Assembly (NCBI GenBank): GCA_037176885.1
Contig: JAWWNJ010000115.1
Span: forward strand, 310,001-374,000
Direction of reading: 5' to 3'
DNA: 64,000 nucleotides
Origin: Favolaschia claudopus
Taxonomy: Eukaryota; Basidiomycota; Agaricomycetes; Agaricales; Mycenaceae
The notes beneath the pieces were generated by a model. The model did not search any database. It saw nothing but the letters and a program-made list of their open reading frames with translations, and was not told the origin of the DNA. This document shows positions 12,401 to 23,542 of this stretch, piece by piece (position 1 is the stretch's first letter; each line of letters begins with the position of its first letter). A program made the translations under genes and the position numbers.

Positions 12401-13476
12401 TTCAAGTGGCCTATACCCTCCAACTCATTGACTTACACCACCAAGCTGTACAAGAGGCAGCATCGAATTGGACTCCACCGAAATCTCTCCAGGTGCGTTC
12501 AATTACGGCCAACTTCAATATGTTTCTCTCTAACTGTTTCAACCAGAAAACCTTGCGGGAAATCATGCAGGTCGCTTTGCTCATGCCGAACATCAAGTAT
12601 TACATTGGAAATTTGACTCAGACCGTCATAGTATGTTCTCCCTCCGTTCCTGATCTTTTAATGCAAGCTCATAACCCGCGTCAGACAGTGGCAGAGACCG
12701 CGGCGGTCAAACTAATGCCCAAAGAAGAAGAAGACCGTGACACGTTAGCAGCTTGGCTCAACAATCAAATCAACAATGCACGATACCAGCTCAAGAAAAC
12801 GGTATGAACATGATTTGATTTGCTTGTGACGCACCACTGACGGTCTCGAGTGCCTGCAGATCACAACTTCTCTCTCCAAAGACAGTGGCATGCAGAATAT
12901 CGCCGACTTGGCTGCCCATCTCTTCTCAAAGCGCAAGTATTTCAGCCCTACGCTCTCGGTTTACTTTCGGATCGCATTGATTGTGTGTCTTCCGTTTCCT
13001 CTCGCTGCTGCTCTTGCTTGACATTGGTTTTTCGTAGCGCGCTGAAATCCAGAAGAACCACCATGTTGATCACTTCTGGAGCAAGGTGGATGACGAGCTC
13101 CAGAAGATGCATGAAGGAGGACCTGAAGCTCTCGTTGCGTACGTCTCCGATTCGTGTTTATAGACTTCAAAAACGCTGAATATTCCCCAGTGATTTAGAA
13201 ACTTGTTACGAGGAGGATGTCGATGCATTTGGCGACCCGTCGAAGTCTAAATGCACGCCCAGCACCGAGATGGTTGGCGAGAAAAAGCCGGCGTGGTATC
13301 GAGCATTGCATGCCAACGTCGCCAAGATTCAGCGTGTGAAGCTTCGGACAGCGCCTGGGAAGCGCAAGCGCGAGGAGGATGATGAGGCTGATGACAGTGA
13401 CAAGGAGCCTGAGGACTCCGAGCCGCCTGCAGACGAAGAAGAGGATGATTCTGGTCCCCCGGAAAACGTCGATTAA
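6409..13476 (+). CDS. Gene X: unrecognised helical/acidic protein, intron split by a CACTA element
   Basis: The start ATG at 6,409 (MSNLTLQQRT) is the first in frame. Exon 1 is 6,409-6,711 (101 codons). The first intron would be 53 nt (6,712-6,754 plus 12,363-12,372), but the CACTA element sits inside it. Later exons run 12,373-12,630, 12,685-12,801, then from about 12,861 and from about 13,038, with a last exon ending at 13,476. All joints are GT-AG and in frame. The N-terminus is Gln/Ser/Pro-rich and carries KRISKK-like basic residues. The middle is helical (motifs FNMFLSNCFNQKTL, NIADLAAHLFSKRKYF). The C-terminus is Lys/Arg then very acidic. No family or function is assigned. It could be an accessory protein of a DNA transposon together with gene Z. 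Apart from the intronic insertion I see no break, so it may still be expressible if the 5.6-kb intron is spliced. Confidence 0.6.
7067..8417 (-). CDS. Accessory (TnpA-like position) gene of the CACTA element
   Basis: This minus-strand gene is divergent from the transposase. It is made of several exons joined by short introns, for example GTGAGT near 8,110 and GTGCAC near 7,906. The last part includes LRQELGFNKPRWNAFR, RLDWDKNWKAQDDKKKLRAI and FPEVKRFENAWAIKRVTAEY. It ends in a Ser/Pro/Arg-rich tail at 7,067. An aromatic/charged helical pattern of this kind is familiar from second ORFs of fungal CACTA elements, where a DNA-binding role is presumed. That is recollection, not a search. The start codon is uncertain, and 8,417 is the longest frame. 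Whether the copy is intact is unclear. Confidence 0.45.
8486..12104 (+). pseudogene. Tnp2-family CACTA transposase, inactivated
   Basis: The N-terminus MPYCPCCGEP carries a Cys cluster. Exon 1 joins at about 9,131/9,177 to a long Tnp2 region. Diagnostic stretches are YDCCTNSCCCFVGPYADL, CPYCDSARYDSRHRPRATF, MGLSADGVCPFKNRKATCWP and FGVIPGPHEPKDIDS, followed by MRGANAIHPCRTCKI. About 45 expected residues are missing around 9,860-9,885, with an in-frame TAA (9,874) and one extra G. Further frameshifts lie near 10,810 and 11,345. The C-terminal motif GDFAPI / EVIDVDDISCLVSRIPD is split by a solo LTR at 11,548-11,974 and rejoins in frame after its removal. The decay means this copy cannot make an active enzyme. 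Confidence 0.85.
11548..11974 (-). mobile_element. Solo LTR (427 bp) of a Gypsy-type retrotransposon
   Basis: The ends are TGTCACAA...TTGTGACA, flanked by a perfect 5-bp duplication CATCG (11,543-11,547 and 11,975-11,979). The TATATAAGGAGG promoter-like word reads on the minus strand, which sets the orientation. It contains an imperfect repeat (GGGTGTCCTGGTA...GGACAAGG) and an 11-G run. It is related to the split LTR of retro3 (13,892-14,274 plus 52,738-52,831), sharing TATATAAGGAG, CCACTCATGTACCTTAG and the end CACACACTGGCYAGTTTGTG. It probably arose by LTR-LTR recombination. Confidence 0.92.
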
Positions 13477-13891
13477 AACATTCATATATATATTAGGAAT
13501 ACATTCATTCTCTGCTCAATTTCATCCATATAGTTATCCGTCAGGAAACATGTCCCAAATGGAACTGTACAATCACAAATTGCGCGTATAGAGAGGAAGA
13601 GAACAGATCCGCATTTGGTTGGCCTGAGGTCATTCTACTCTCATCGACTGAGCTCTGATGGAGGCCGTGGTCAATTTGAGCTCAAAAGGATTCACTGTTT
13701 AAAACCACTTTTGATCTCAAAATGGTCGGTTTTTGACATCAGCAATGAACCTCAATTGAGGCTGCTCAGTGATCTCACCTTGATCTCATTGCAGACTTGT
13801 GGTGTAAGTACTCGGGACAATTTAAATCGACGGTTGGCGGGCTAGTAACCGCCCCAACGGCGAACGCGACGAATAATTTGGACAGTATCTG
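13477..13891. other. Gap between gene X and the split LTR
   Basis: This is the 3' flank of gene X, followed by about 300 bp with no ORF, repeat or known motif that I can support. The stretch 'gagctcaaaaggattc...cacttttgatctcaaaatgg' around 13,677-13,725 has weak inverted symmetry around a TGATCTC/GAGATCA-like word. Confidence 0.4.
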
Positions 13892-14274
13892 TGTCACAGT
13901 CTGGCCCATTGATTCCATCAAAGCCTGTGATCCTAACTCTCCATCAGCACAAAGGCCCAGCCTTGCCTCTAGACACAGTGGACTGATTGCCTATCGACTG
14001 TGCATTGCTGTGGAACTGTGCAAGGCTGTGCGACTGTGCGCTTACTGATCTCTTACTCAGCCGACTGTGCTTTTACTCAGCGGACTGTGCATTTAGTCAT
14101 CAGACTGTGCACTTACTCAACAGCCTGATTAGTATCAGAGTAGTCAGTATATAAGGAGCCTGGTCTCCACTCATGTACCTTAGAGTTTTTATTCCATCAT
14201 CTTCACCTGCCAATTCATACCATCCAACTACTGTAGTATTTCGTTCAATTAGTAACGCCAAAATGGGTGTGACA
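13892..14274 (+). repeat. 5' part of the retro3 5' LTR
   Basis: It starts TGTCACAGTCTGGCCC and contains the TATA box TATATAAG at 14,148-14,155, then CCACTCATGTACCTTAGAGTTTTTATT. The LTR resumes at 52,738 and ends TAGTTTGTGACA at 52,831, giving about 477 bp in total. Homology of both pieces to the solo LTR at 11,548-11,974 supports joining them. A 26-bp arm (14,229-14,254) is perfectly inverted at 52,746-52,771, so the intact LTR carried a hairpin whose loop took the insertion. Confidence 0.75.
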
Positions 14275-16741
14275 CCCCTTACCAATTGGACCTTTCGTAC
14301 GATCGGGTCGTGACAGTGTGACTTACGAAATTTTTTGGTAAGGCCGCCATTCTCCCCGCCCGGCGCTCTGACCGCTTCCCCAATCGCCATGGCTTCTCAA
14401 GATACTACTCGCGACTTGTTGAAAATACCGGAATCCCTCGTCAAACAACTTTTCCCCAGCCAAAATGCATCGGTACAAGAGCTGTTAGCACACAAAATTC
14501 CGTACGAGCGCACAAGTGCGCACACCACAGAGCCTTCACAATACCTCTTCGAAAAGCCTCCTAGCTGCCCTGACATCGACCCCACCACCCTCTCTGCACC
14601 TCCCCCCGCTGTCGTTCACAGCCTTCTCGAAGTTATCCGGAAAGCCCCATCCACTATTCCTTACGCATCGGTCCATTGTGCGCACATCCCAGGTCATCGC
14701 AAGAGCTATCCCATCTGGATTGTCGGGTATTGGGCGGAACTTGGTGTACTCAGAGCGTCACGGAAGCACTGGGAGGGCGTTGTTTCTGTTCTAGAAGAGC
14801 GTAGCAAGAGAGAGACATCAGACTCTCTTGTATTGCCTCTTTTGGACCGTTTACTGGCCTTACCTTGGTATTCTGGGCTTCGAGGCTTTCAAGAATGCGA
14901 TGTCGAGGGGCTAGCAAACTTCTGTAGACCCACTTCGTGGTTCAAGACGGCTGAAATCAATCAAATGCTGGAATTACTTGAAGACGACGAAGAGCGTGTC
15001 CGCCGCAAGATTCGAGTTGTTCCTAGTGACTATACACGGAATATCGTCAGGGCCTGCAACGACGATGGTCTAGACTACAATGCCGCACCTCGCTATCGAA
15101 AACTTCGAGAATTGGGCGAGGACTCGGCGAATGGGCGGGTTAACGAGTTGGCGACAGTCGCAAATGTTGACGGCGATCATTGGATCGCGCTGATCGTCAA
15201 CTTCGAGTTGCCGGTCGTCCACTATTACGACTCCCTGGAACGACCTATCAATGCGGAGCTGCAGGAGGCGTACAGCTGGTGGATCCATCAGCACCACGGA
15301 ACAGGTTATAGCTGGAGTTCGTTACCGTCCCTGCACCAGCGTGATGGCCACAATTGCGGGCTATACGCAGCCAATCGTGTCGCATACTACATTGATCCAA
15401 ACAGATACCCACTGTTGGATCCAATGGGATGCCCCGAGGAACGACTGCTTATGCTGGGAAGAATCCTAGATCGACACGAGTCGGAGGTGAGCCACATTCA
15501 TGAACAGGTCGGCAAAAACTTACCAATCATACAGGAATTTCAGCATGTCACGAAAGGCTTCCGCTTTACCTTTCGTTATGATCTCTCCGACGATATTGAA
15601 ATTGTCTGCGGAGACGACAGTCCTAAGCCGCCGGAGACGCCGCCTCGTACTCCACCCATGTCCCCGACGCTGTCGAGTTTCCCTTCGCCCATGAAAGGCA
15701 AGGTGAAACGAGCAATCGGGGATAGAGCGGTTGGGTCGCCGCCCACGAGTCCCGCAAAGAAGCGGCCAGCGAAGGAGAAGGTAGTTGCGGCGTCGGCACG
15801 CGGTTTGAAAGAGATGGAGGCGATTCCACAGAAGAAGAGGGCCGGGCTATTCAAGTTCTTGACGAGAGAGACCGAGGACCAGAAGCGGGAGAGAGAGGTG
15901 AGGGTCAGGGCGGAGGCAGAGGAGAGGGCAGAGCGGAGGGAGCAAGAAGCACTTGAAAAGGCACGAATGAAGATCATCGCAGCCGATGAGAAGCGCGAGG
16001 ATGCGAAGAATCGGAAGCGGAAGGAGAGAGAGCGAAAGTATGAAGGGGAGGTTAAATCGGGACTGCGGAACGAGGATTTCAGCTTGAAGGTGGAGCATAA
16101 GAAACGACGGGTGAGTACCCTTCAGCTGAAATGTGCTGTTGCTCATTTTTGCAGATCGTGATGGCGGACTTGAGAGAGATCCCCAGTTCTGATGACATCG
16201 CTGAGCTATCCCGTCCCGCTCGTCAGATTGAGACACGATACAAGGGGAACCATCGTACTCACAATTCGGGACGGAAACGAGTACGGGAAGATCGCAAGCG
16301 CGTATACACAAATTGGAAAACCCCATTCCTATTCCGACAAATCCTCGCTGCGGGAAGACACACAAGGGACGCCGGCGGACTGTCTTCAACGGCGATCGTG
16401 AAGCATCTGAAGGCGCGAGATCGGGAAACATTCGGTGACCTCTCAGCGACCACCGTTCAGAACTGGTTTGCGCGAGATGAAGTCGGAGTAAAAATCTGGA
16501 ATCCCTCGGTACTCGAAGCAGCAAAGGTGAATGGCAACATACCAGGTCACGACAAGGGTGGGCGGAAGGGAGCACTGGTGAGTTTATATCCAAATTAATG
16601 ACTCTTCGCAGCTAAGCGAGAAAAAAGTCAGCTTACCCAGAGGTTGTTGAAGAGATCAGGGAGAGACTGACTCGTCTGCGAGAAGCCGGGGCGCCTTTGA
16701 ATCTTATCTGTGTGCGAGCGATCATTGTAGCCACCACACAG

Positions 16742-17931
16742 CACTGTGAGAAGTATTTGTCATGAAATTCAAGATCATCGTCTTGAAATTCAAGATTCCT
16801 GACGTTTCGTCAGAATACGCGTCATGAATTTCAAGACTGGTTTCATGATGCTCCAAAACTTCTAAGAGTTACAAGGTGTGGTACCGCACTCATATTCAAC
16901 TGTGGGACCACATTCCAGGATAATGCATATGATTCTCTTTCAAAAAGTGACATAAAAATCTTGAACCTGCATTCACGACGAAACATCATGAATTTCGGCC
17001 TCGAAAAACCAGCAAATTTTTGTTCAAGTCCTGTGGCCGAGCTGCCGAGTCGATGACGTCACTTACAGCATTGCTCCACATCCGCAGCACACATATGCTG
17101 CGGCCGCTCTCGACGCCTCTTGTCTCCCCCCACCATGACCTCCCTCCAAGTCGCCATCGTAGAGCGCCGCCGCCGCCGTCATTCTCGTCAACACACTCTG
17201 CTGTAACACGGACCCTCACGACCACCACGCCTCCTTCCCTACGTCACCGCCGGTCCGCCCTCTAGGCTCAATCCACACCGTCGTATCGAGCTAGATCCCT
17301 CTGCAGTGCGCAAGACTCTCAAAGGAGTAAGGGGTGGCGAAGGATGACCCGGGATGAAGTGGTTGGGCAGGCTATCATGGTAAGTGATACTGCGAGAGTG
17401 TATTGCAGCTCATTAATGCGCTCTTTCCCGTAGTTTAGCTCTTTGACGACGACAGAGCATTCAGTGATCTGTCTAACCCGGTGAGTTGCTTCCCTTCTCT
17501 ACCTCTTTTTCATTCTCCGTAGTGTGTTTCCGAGCCACGCAAGCTGTTACAGTACGGCTGATCGTGACGGTGGCGAGATTTTGAAGGTCAGAGTATCATT
17601 ATAGTAGTACTGCAACTGTATTGTCCAGTACTTGAAATATATTCTGTTTCATACCTCTTCCGTGCAGTTTCATAAGGAGTAAAGCATCGGGATAGCTGGC
17701 TAGCGCTTCGGTGGTACTTCCGGACGAATCATTGCGAAGATCATGACAAAATGTCAGGAAAAAACGTTAGGAACGGGCCCACAGTCGTTAGGAATTTCAG
17801 GACCCCGGATCGTAACGTTTCGTCATGAAATTCGACGAAAGATCATGAAATTCAACACAAATGACGACGAAATACCTAACACAAGGTCCTGAACAACATC
17901 ATGAATTTCAAAACCTTCCCTTGGCACAGTG
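16742..17931. mobile_element. Non-autonomous CACTA-like element, 1,190 bp
   Basis: The ends are CACTGTGAGAAG on the left and, reverse-complemented, CACTGTGCCAAGGGAAG on the right. The 3-bp duplication CAG (16,739-16,741 and 17,932-17,934) is exact, and removing the element restores the transposase frame as ...IIVATTQ/RMAPEVFEK. Subterminal copies of CATGAAATTC or CATGAATTTC occur near 16,764, 16,823 and 16,986 and again near 17,825, 17,845 and 17,900. No coding capacity was recognised. Confidence 0.9.
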
Positions 17932-18990
17932 CAGAGGATGGCTCCCGAGGTCTTTGAGAAGCGGTATGGGGACGGGTCTTTTTTCAAGGTATCCGACTCG
18001 TACTGCCGCGCGTTTCTTCGTGTGGCCATGGAATGGTCAGAACGGAAGGCAACAAAGGCTGCGCAGCACTTACCTGACAACTGGGAAGACGTGTGCGAGC
18101 GCGCCGTTCTACGCCGTGCATACGTCATTAAAAAAGAAGACATTCCTATCTCGCTCGTCGTCAATTCCGACCAGACCGGCGTTGTGTATAATCCAGGAGC
18201 CAAACTCACCTGGACGCCGCGTGGTTCGACCCAAGTTTCGGTCATTGGTGCCGAGGAGAAACGCGCCTTCACAGCTCTGTTGGCAATCAGCGCCTCCGGA
18301 AAATTTCTGCCCGTGCAGAATACGTACAAAGGCGTCAAGGAGACATCACTCCCTACAGAAAAGGCACCGCATTACGCTGACTCTGTCGCTGCCGGATTTC
18401 GTTTTGTCACTTCCGGAACAAAGAACCATTGGAACACTCACCTCACTCTCCACGACTTCGTCACGAAAATCCTTGTTCCATATTTCGAGGCGGAGAAAAA
18501 GCGTCTTGGCTACCCTGCAAACCAGAAGTGCTTGTGGATACTGGACGTATGGTCGGTTCAGCGCTCCAAAGAGTTCCGGAAGTGGATGGCGGATAACCAT
18601 CCGAATATCATTCTCGACTTCATTCCTGGCGGCTGCACGGGCGTATCCCAACCCCTGGACGTTGGACTCAATCGAGCATTCAAACAGGCGCTGAAAAACT
18701 CGTACCATGCGTTCGTCGTTAAGACGCTGATGGGCCAGATGGAGCACGGCGAAGATTTATATTTTGATACATACGTCGGGCCCCTTCGTGAAGCTAGCGT
18801 CGGATGGATATGGGACGCGTACTCCCTACTGAATAAAGAGGAAACAATTAAAAAGGTGTGTTTGAGATCAATACGAGCTTAAAGACTAACCGTACACAGG
18901 CATTCGCACTTTGCAAAGTGCGCGACTGGGACCTTTCTTATGACTGTCTCACGTCAATCCGGATTCGGGCAAGGTTGCGGCAGGAGGAAG

Positions 18991-19491
18991 TGTAAGGGGT
19001 CGCTCACAATTCTACTGAAGAACGCTTACCTATATGTTACTCCCCATCCCGTTCCATTTTTCTCACTTTGTACTACTATCGTTTACGCTGATCCGGAGTA
19101 GATAAGCTAGTCTATTCACGTGACATCAATCTATCTACATCCTTAACAACTCACTTGGTTTCCCTGCGAACCTCTCCAGACCTTGTAAAGGTGCTGATAG
19201 AGGTATAGGAGACCAAGTAGAGTAACTGTGTGCCCCTCTCAATCAGTGTCTACGATACCTTTACTCCAGGAGACGACCTTATCAACTGCTTATCTCTGAA
19301 TTCTCTAATCTCGAAATATTCGGATTGGAAAGAGATAACTCTTAATAGGACTCGATAGGATTCGGCCTAGAGAGTTATCTCTGAAGAATTGGAGACTACA
19401 GTAGTCTGAGGTCTTACCACAAAGTGAAGGTTCGTCTTATCTCTTTAGATCTCAAGTCCTTAAGCCCAGCGAGGGTCAGCCGACCCTCACA
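18991..19491 (+). repeat. Chromovirus 5' LTR (501 bp)
   Basis: It starts TGTAAGGGGTCGC and ends GACCCTCACA, matching 51,622-52,122 base for base as far as I can read. The internal region begins with 'aag' then TGGACACATTGGG, a possible primer-binding site since it starts TGG, but the tRNA is not identified. Near its end it carries GAGGGTCAGCCGACCCTC, a short palindrome. Confidence 0.95.
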
Positions 19492-19874
19492 AAGTGGACA
19501 CATTGGGAAGGACTTGAGACACTCTGGCTAGTCTACCTCCTAGAAAAGCTACGCAAACGGACCGTGGACGAGGAACTATCCGAAGAGTTGCCTCAGCCAA
19601 AGCCGGTACTTCAGCTTCACGTCTGTCAGCGCCCACCAGAGCTTCTTCGGCCAAAACTAGCCGCGTCAAACCGGACTCTGAAGCTTCTCCTCCAGTATCT
19701 AACGCTTCTTCTCGAATCGCCTCAAGGTCTATTTCACCCGTCAAGAAACCCTTTCAGTTACCTTTTGGACCGTCAGTAGAGGAGAGTCCCGCAGCTTCTC
19801 GAACCAGGGGAGCTGCGCTCAGAGGAAAACCTATCGATTTCCAGTCTATTCCCACCATCTATCGAAACTCAAAG

Positions 19875-21033
19875 TTGTCGGCGACTTCATCAAACTCTCA
19901 ACCGCTGCAGCCTGTAACTACGCTGGAAACGGCTCACGCTTCCCCTTCGCCGCAAGCTATCCCTAGGGTCCCGGAGTTTCTCCTTCCGAAAACGGAACCA
20001 TTGACTACTGTCTTGGAGCAATCGCTTCAACCTGGTCGGGAGGACGAAGAGATTATGAGTACCCGGACCGTGCCAGTAGCTACTGGAAACATTCCAAGAA
20101 GTGGGCTGGATCCAGTAGAAACTCTTTTGGAGGAATACGAATCCACTGACAATGAAGAAGTTTCGCTGTACCTGAGGGTTACGTCTATAGCCAACAAGCA
20201 TACTCTGGACAAATCCGAAATTGTCGACCGGGGAGTGCACGTAAATCCCCAAGTCCTATCTCGCTTTGGACTCAGTGCCAGCTACATGTTGATGGTCGCC
20301 AGAACGATACGACAAATGCAATCTCTGCTTAAGAAGATGGCTGCGCTGAATCCTGCTCGCACGTCCACATTCTTTATTGATCCGGAAGGAGTCCTGCTCT
20401 CAGTTCTTACTAGTTCCAAGAATATAGGGGATTTGCTGGCTGCTTGGACCGCTCTCAGCCGAAGAATGGACTTGGCTCAAGGGAATTTGGCCAAGTATCA
20501 TTCCGAGGCGCGAGTAGAACTTGAGACGTTGCAGTCGCCCACCTCTACAGCTCTTGAAGTTTATGAGCATTTGCCTCACGGCGTCGAACCAGTTAAGACG
20601 GTGGAATATTTGTATAACAACGTTCCGCACTTACAGGACCTCCGGCCTTCTAACTATGACCCTCGAAATCAAGCTTTTGAAACCATGATGGACGTCCCCA
20701 AGGATTTGAAAGACGCCTTCCCTCCGAGAGAGCCAGAAGCTCGGCCAGTTACTATCTTCTATTCGAATGAGGGTGAACGCAGGGAAGTCATAATATCACC
20801 TCGCTCTAGTCATGGAGCGAGTCATGACTTCCATGCACCCGCCGAACATGGCGTGCCGTCCAGGAGACATCCATTTCAGCCCGAGCCAGATCGTCCTGGA
20901 CCTTCAAAGACCCCTGAATGGAGATCTAAAGCTGAAGGGAAGCAAAGAGAAGTGAAAGAAGTCGTAGAAGTCGCCTCACCAGAACTGATTCAAAGATCTG
21001 GACTTTTGAGCGCCGCTCCTAAATTCAAAGCGT
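19875..21033 (+). CDS. gag: Chromovirus gag, 5' part (interrupted by element L)
   Basis: The frame is open from about 19,511 with no upstream ATG; the first ATG is at 20,055, so the true start may need a splice or a non-AUG codon. The N-terminal part is Ser/Pro/Ala-rich. A helical stretch follows (LSASYMLMVARTIRQMQSLL, DLLAAWTALSRRMDLA). The frame stops at the element L junction after KFKA and one base. It continues in frame at 41,414 after one GCGT copy is removed. The structural role (capsid-like particle) is inferred from position and from the zinc knuckle in the second part. Confidence 0.75.
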
Positions 21034-22846
21034 TGAAACGGTGCGTGTAGGTGTAGGCGTGAAATATACCGAAATATAAAAATCACAAAATCTAATCCAA
21101 TACGACGTGTGTGTGTGTGTGTGTTCGGGGTGGCGGGAGCACGTATCGTCCCTCAGAATACTTGTGCAAGCTTCAATCAATCAAGGTCGCTACGTTTGAG
21201 CGGGACGAACTACTAGATTGTCTAGCGAGAACGTAGCGGGCAAAACGATTCGCAGCGGGAGAAGCGAAGAGTCACTCTTTCTGAGACTTCGAAATGAGAA
21301 ATTCTGAGTCTAGCGGGGAGGGTCTCCGTGCCAATAGAAAAGCGTCGCCCGGTAGTGGATCGTCAACCGGTAAGAAGCTTTCTGGATGACAACCGGCGGG
21401 CAGAAGGCGCGGCTCAGCGGGACGGGGTTCTTATACGACTGGCGCGGCTCTGGCGAGAAGCGGGGCTCTTATGTCGATGGCGCGGACACTAACAGTGACC
21501 CGGGCAGTTACACCACTACGCGGCGGCGAGCTCGAACGGGGGTCTTGGTTATACCGCGGAACGGCTGGCACACGGGGCGTCGACGGCGCGGAATCAAGCA
21601 CGAACGGGGGTCTTGGTTATACCGCGGAACGGCGAGAAACGGGGCTTCGTATTTCAGGAGGGCTCGGGCTCAAAGGCTGGCGGGGCTCTCAAAGTTCTGG
21701 CGGCTCGGTATGCCACAAGTCTTTCCGTATCACTCGAGTCTCTCTCAGATATCAAGTCTAGTCTCTTTCAAAGTTCAATTCAAATTCTAGAGTCCGCTAC
21801 AAACTGCCCTTGTCTACGGGTAGGTAATTGACTGAGTAACAAAAAGTACACCGGGAGATTAAATACATGCAGCGGGAGCAGAAACAACCAAATAAAATCA
21901 TGATGAGAGAGTGTCCAAGTTTGATGCCGCGCCCGCTGGGAACCAATGGTATATTCAGGATTGCGAGTCGTGAGTGAAAAGACTGCCTCCCGGAGAAAGT
22001 CCATGCGGGCGGGTGGGTATTGCGCCTTATTGCAGTGCAATGGCGTGCTGGTTGCCATGTCCCCGGGAGGGGACACGAAATTCTTCCTTCATAATATGGT
22101 CTTGCCGCTGGTCGAGCTGAAGTCGAAAAGGCTTCCCGCTGAGTAGTTAGTCAACGGCTCGACAGCGGTCAAGTTCGTCTCGTCTTCTATCTTCAGAACA
22201 GTCTAAGTTCCAGGGAGAATAGGGAGAGCCGAGTCGCGTTAGCAGCTCGCCACTCGCCGTTCGGGTTGTCCGCAATCAGCGGGCAATGCCCCCGGCAACT
22301 CGCCATGTCCTTCTCATCATTCTGACAGAGCCGTTGGCTGGATAGCCGCTGGCTCCGCGGTGCTCCCGCTGGCAGTCGGTCAAGTCCCGGCTGTCCGTAA
22401 TCAGCCGGCGTGCTCGGGTAGAGCCTGCCGGTGATCCTGTTCGTCGGTAGAGTGGTGGCCGTCCTGAGTTCGAAGTTGAACTCAGTATGGTCCCCCGCTA
22501 GATCTGCTTCATGTTGGTCGGCGGGTGAGCGCCTAACCTCAGGGGGGTTGGTAGTTCCTCTTGGTCGCCTCCAGCACCTTGAGATAGTAGTTTCCCACTA
22601 AGTCTCTTGGCCCGGCAGTTTAGAAATAGTCAGCGGCAGAGTCTCGCACCCATGTTTAGGGAAACGTCGCTAAGCCGCTGCTACCCGTTGGTGTCCCACC
22701 AGCTTGTCGGCTATCCACAGCAATAAGATACTGCCCGCGAGGACGGGCATATCTTCTAGTATCCTAGCCTCACTTCTCCCGCTGATAGGTCTCAAAATTC
22801 GATAAATTCCGGGCATTTCATGCCTAGCCGCTGAGCGGCCCTATCA
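21034..22846 (-). repeat. Element L 3' LTR (left copy)
   Basis: It reads TGAAACGGTGCG...GCGGCCCTATCA on plus. It contains a (GT)n microsatellite near 21,105 and more than ten AGCGGG/CCCGCT words. Small ORFs inside it (for example 21,386-21,790) are repeated in the other LTR and have no recognisable product. The length matches the right copy exactly. Confidence 0.93.
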
Positions 22847-22862
22847 TCTCCCCCTTTCTAGA
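22847..22862 (-). other. Polypurine tract of element L
   Basis: On the minus strand the sequence AAAGGGGGAGA directly precedes the LTR start TGATAGGGCCG, as expected for plus-strand priming. The equivalent site in element R is at 55,908-55,916. Confidence 0.75.
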
Positions 22863-23542
22863 TTTCAACTCTCCCGAGTTGACGACTTGGGATCGCCCGC
22901 TAGAGATCTTATCCATCTTCCGGGGAAGGGGACTTCAAGACAAAACTTTGTCTTGGAATAATTCTTAGATAACGAACGGGCCGCCAGTGAGGCCCGGTTC
23001 CCGCTCGTCCCCTTTGGTATTTCATGAGAGAAAACCTTAACGAAAGACTCGTGGCGACCTAATTTTAGATTCCCACTCTACTTCCGTCGACAGCTTCTCG
23101 CCTTAACTTCTCGCCGCGGCCGACGATGCCGTCATTTTCATTATGAGGCGTCACCATTGCCATTTTCGGAAGTACATCAATATAAGAAGCACTAGGGTCG
23201 AACTCTAACCCTGCGCTCTCTAAGGCCGTCGTATGTGGTCGCAATCTGGAATGTTTTGGATCAAAGAAGCCGCAGCGACCCCCCGCTTCTCTATTCAAAT
23301 ATTTCTCATGAAAATTTTCCAGAGAATCCCATCAAACATTCAAACTCCGACCTCGAAAGGTATAAAGACTCGAGAGGTTTCTGGGTGGATTCCCCACCGA
23401 TTCCCTGATTGGGCACCCCCTTGCCTTCTTCCCTCTGGCCCTCTTCATTCTATCTTTCTGCCCGGCGACGATTCTAAGTGCCTCGCACGGGGGATCACCT
23501 TCCAGCTCCCTGCGGTTCATTTCGTGACGTCCCACCCGCGAG
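22863..23542. promoter_or_regulatory. Upstream region of gene A in element L
   Basis: About 680 bp without a gene lie between the PPT and gene A. A TATA-like word (GGTATAAAGA, about 23,359) lies some 180 bp upstream of the start codon, within a pyrimidine-rich leader (CTTGCCTTCTTCCCTC). Several CCCGCT words occur (near 22,898, 23,001 and 23,281). Confidence 0.4.

Noticed and set aside
21105..21125. (GT)n microsatellite in the element L LTR
   Set aside because: Ordinary simple repeat, present in both LTRs; no sign of function.
21386..22146. ORFs of 66-134 codons inside the element L LTRs (also at 39,949-40,709)
   Set aside because: They overlap each other in several frames on both strands, repeat in both LTRs and show no recognisable protein; GC-rich LTR sequence explains the open frames.
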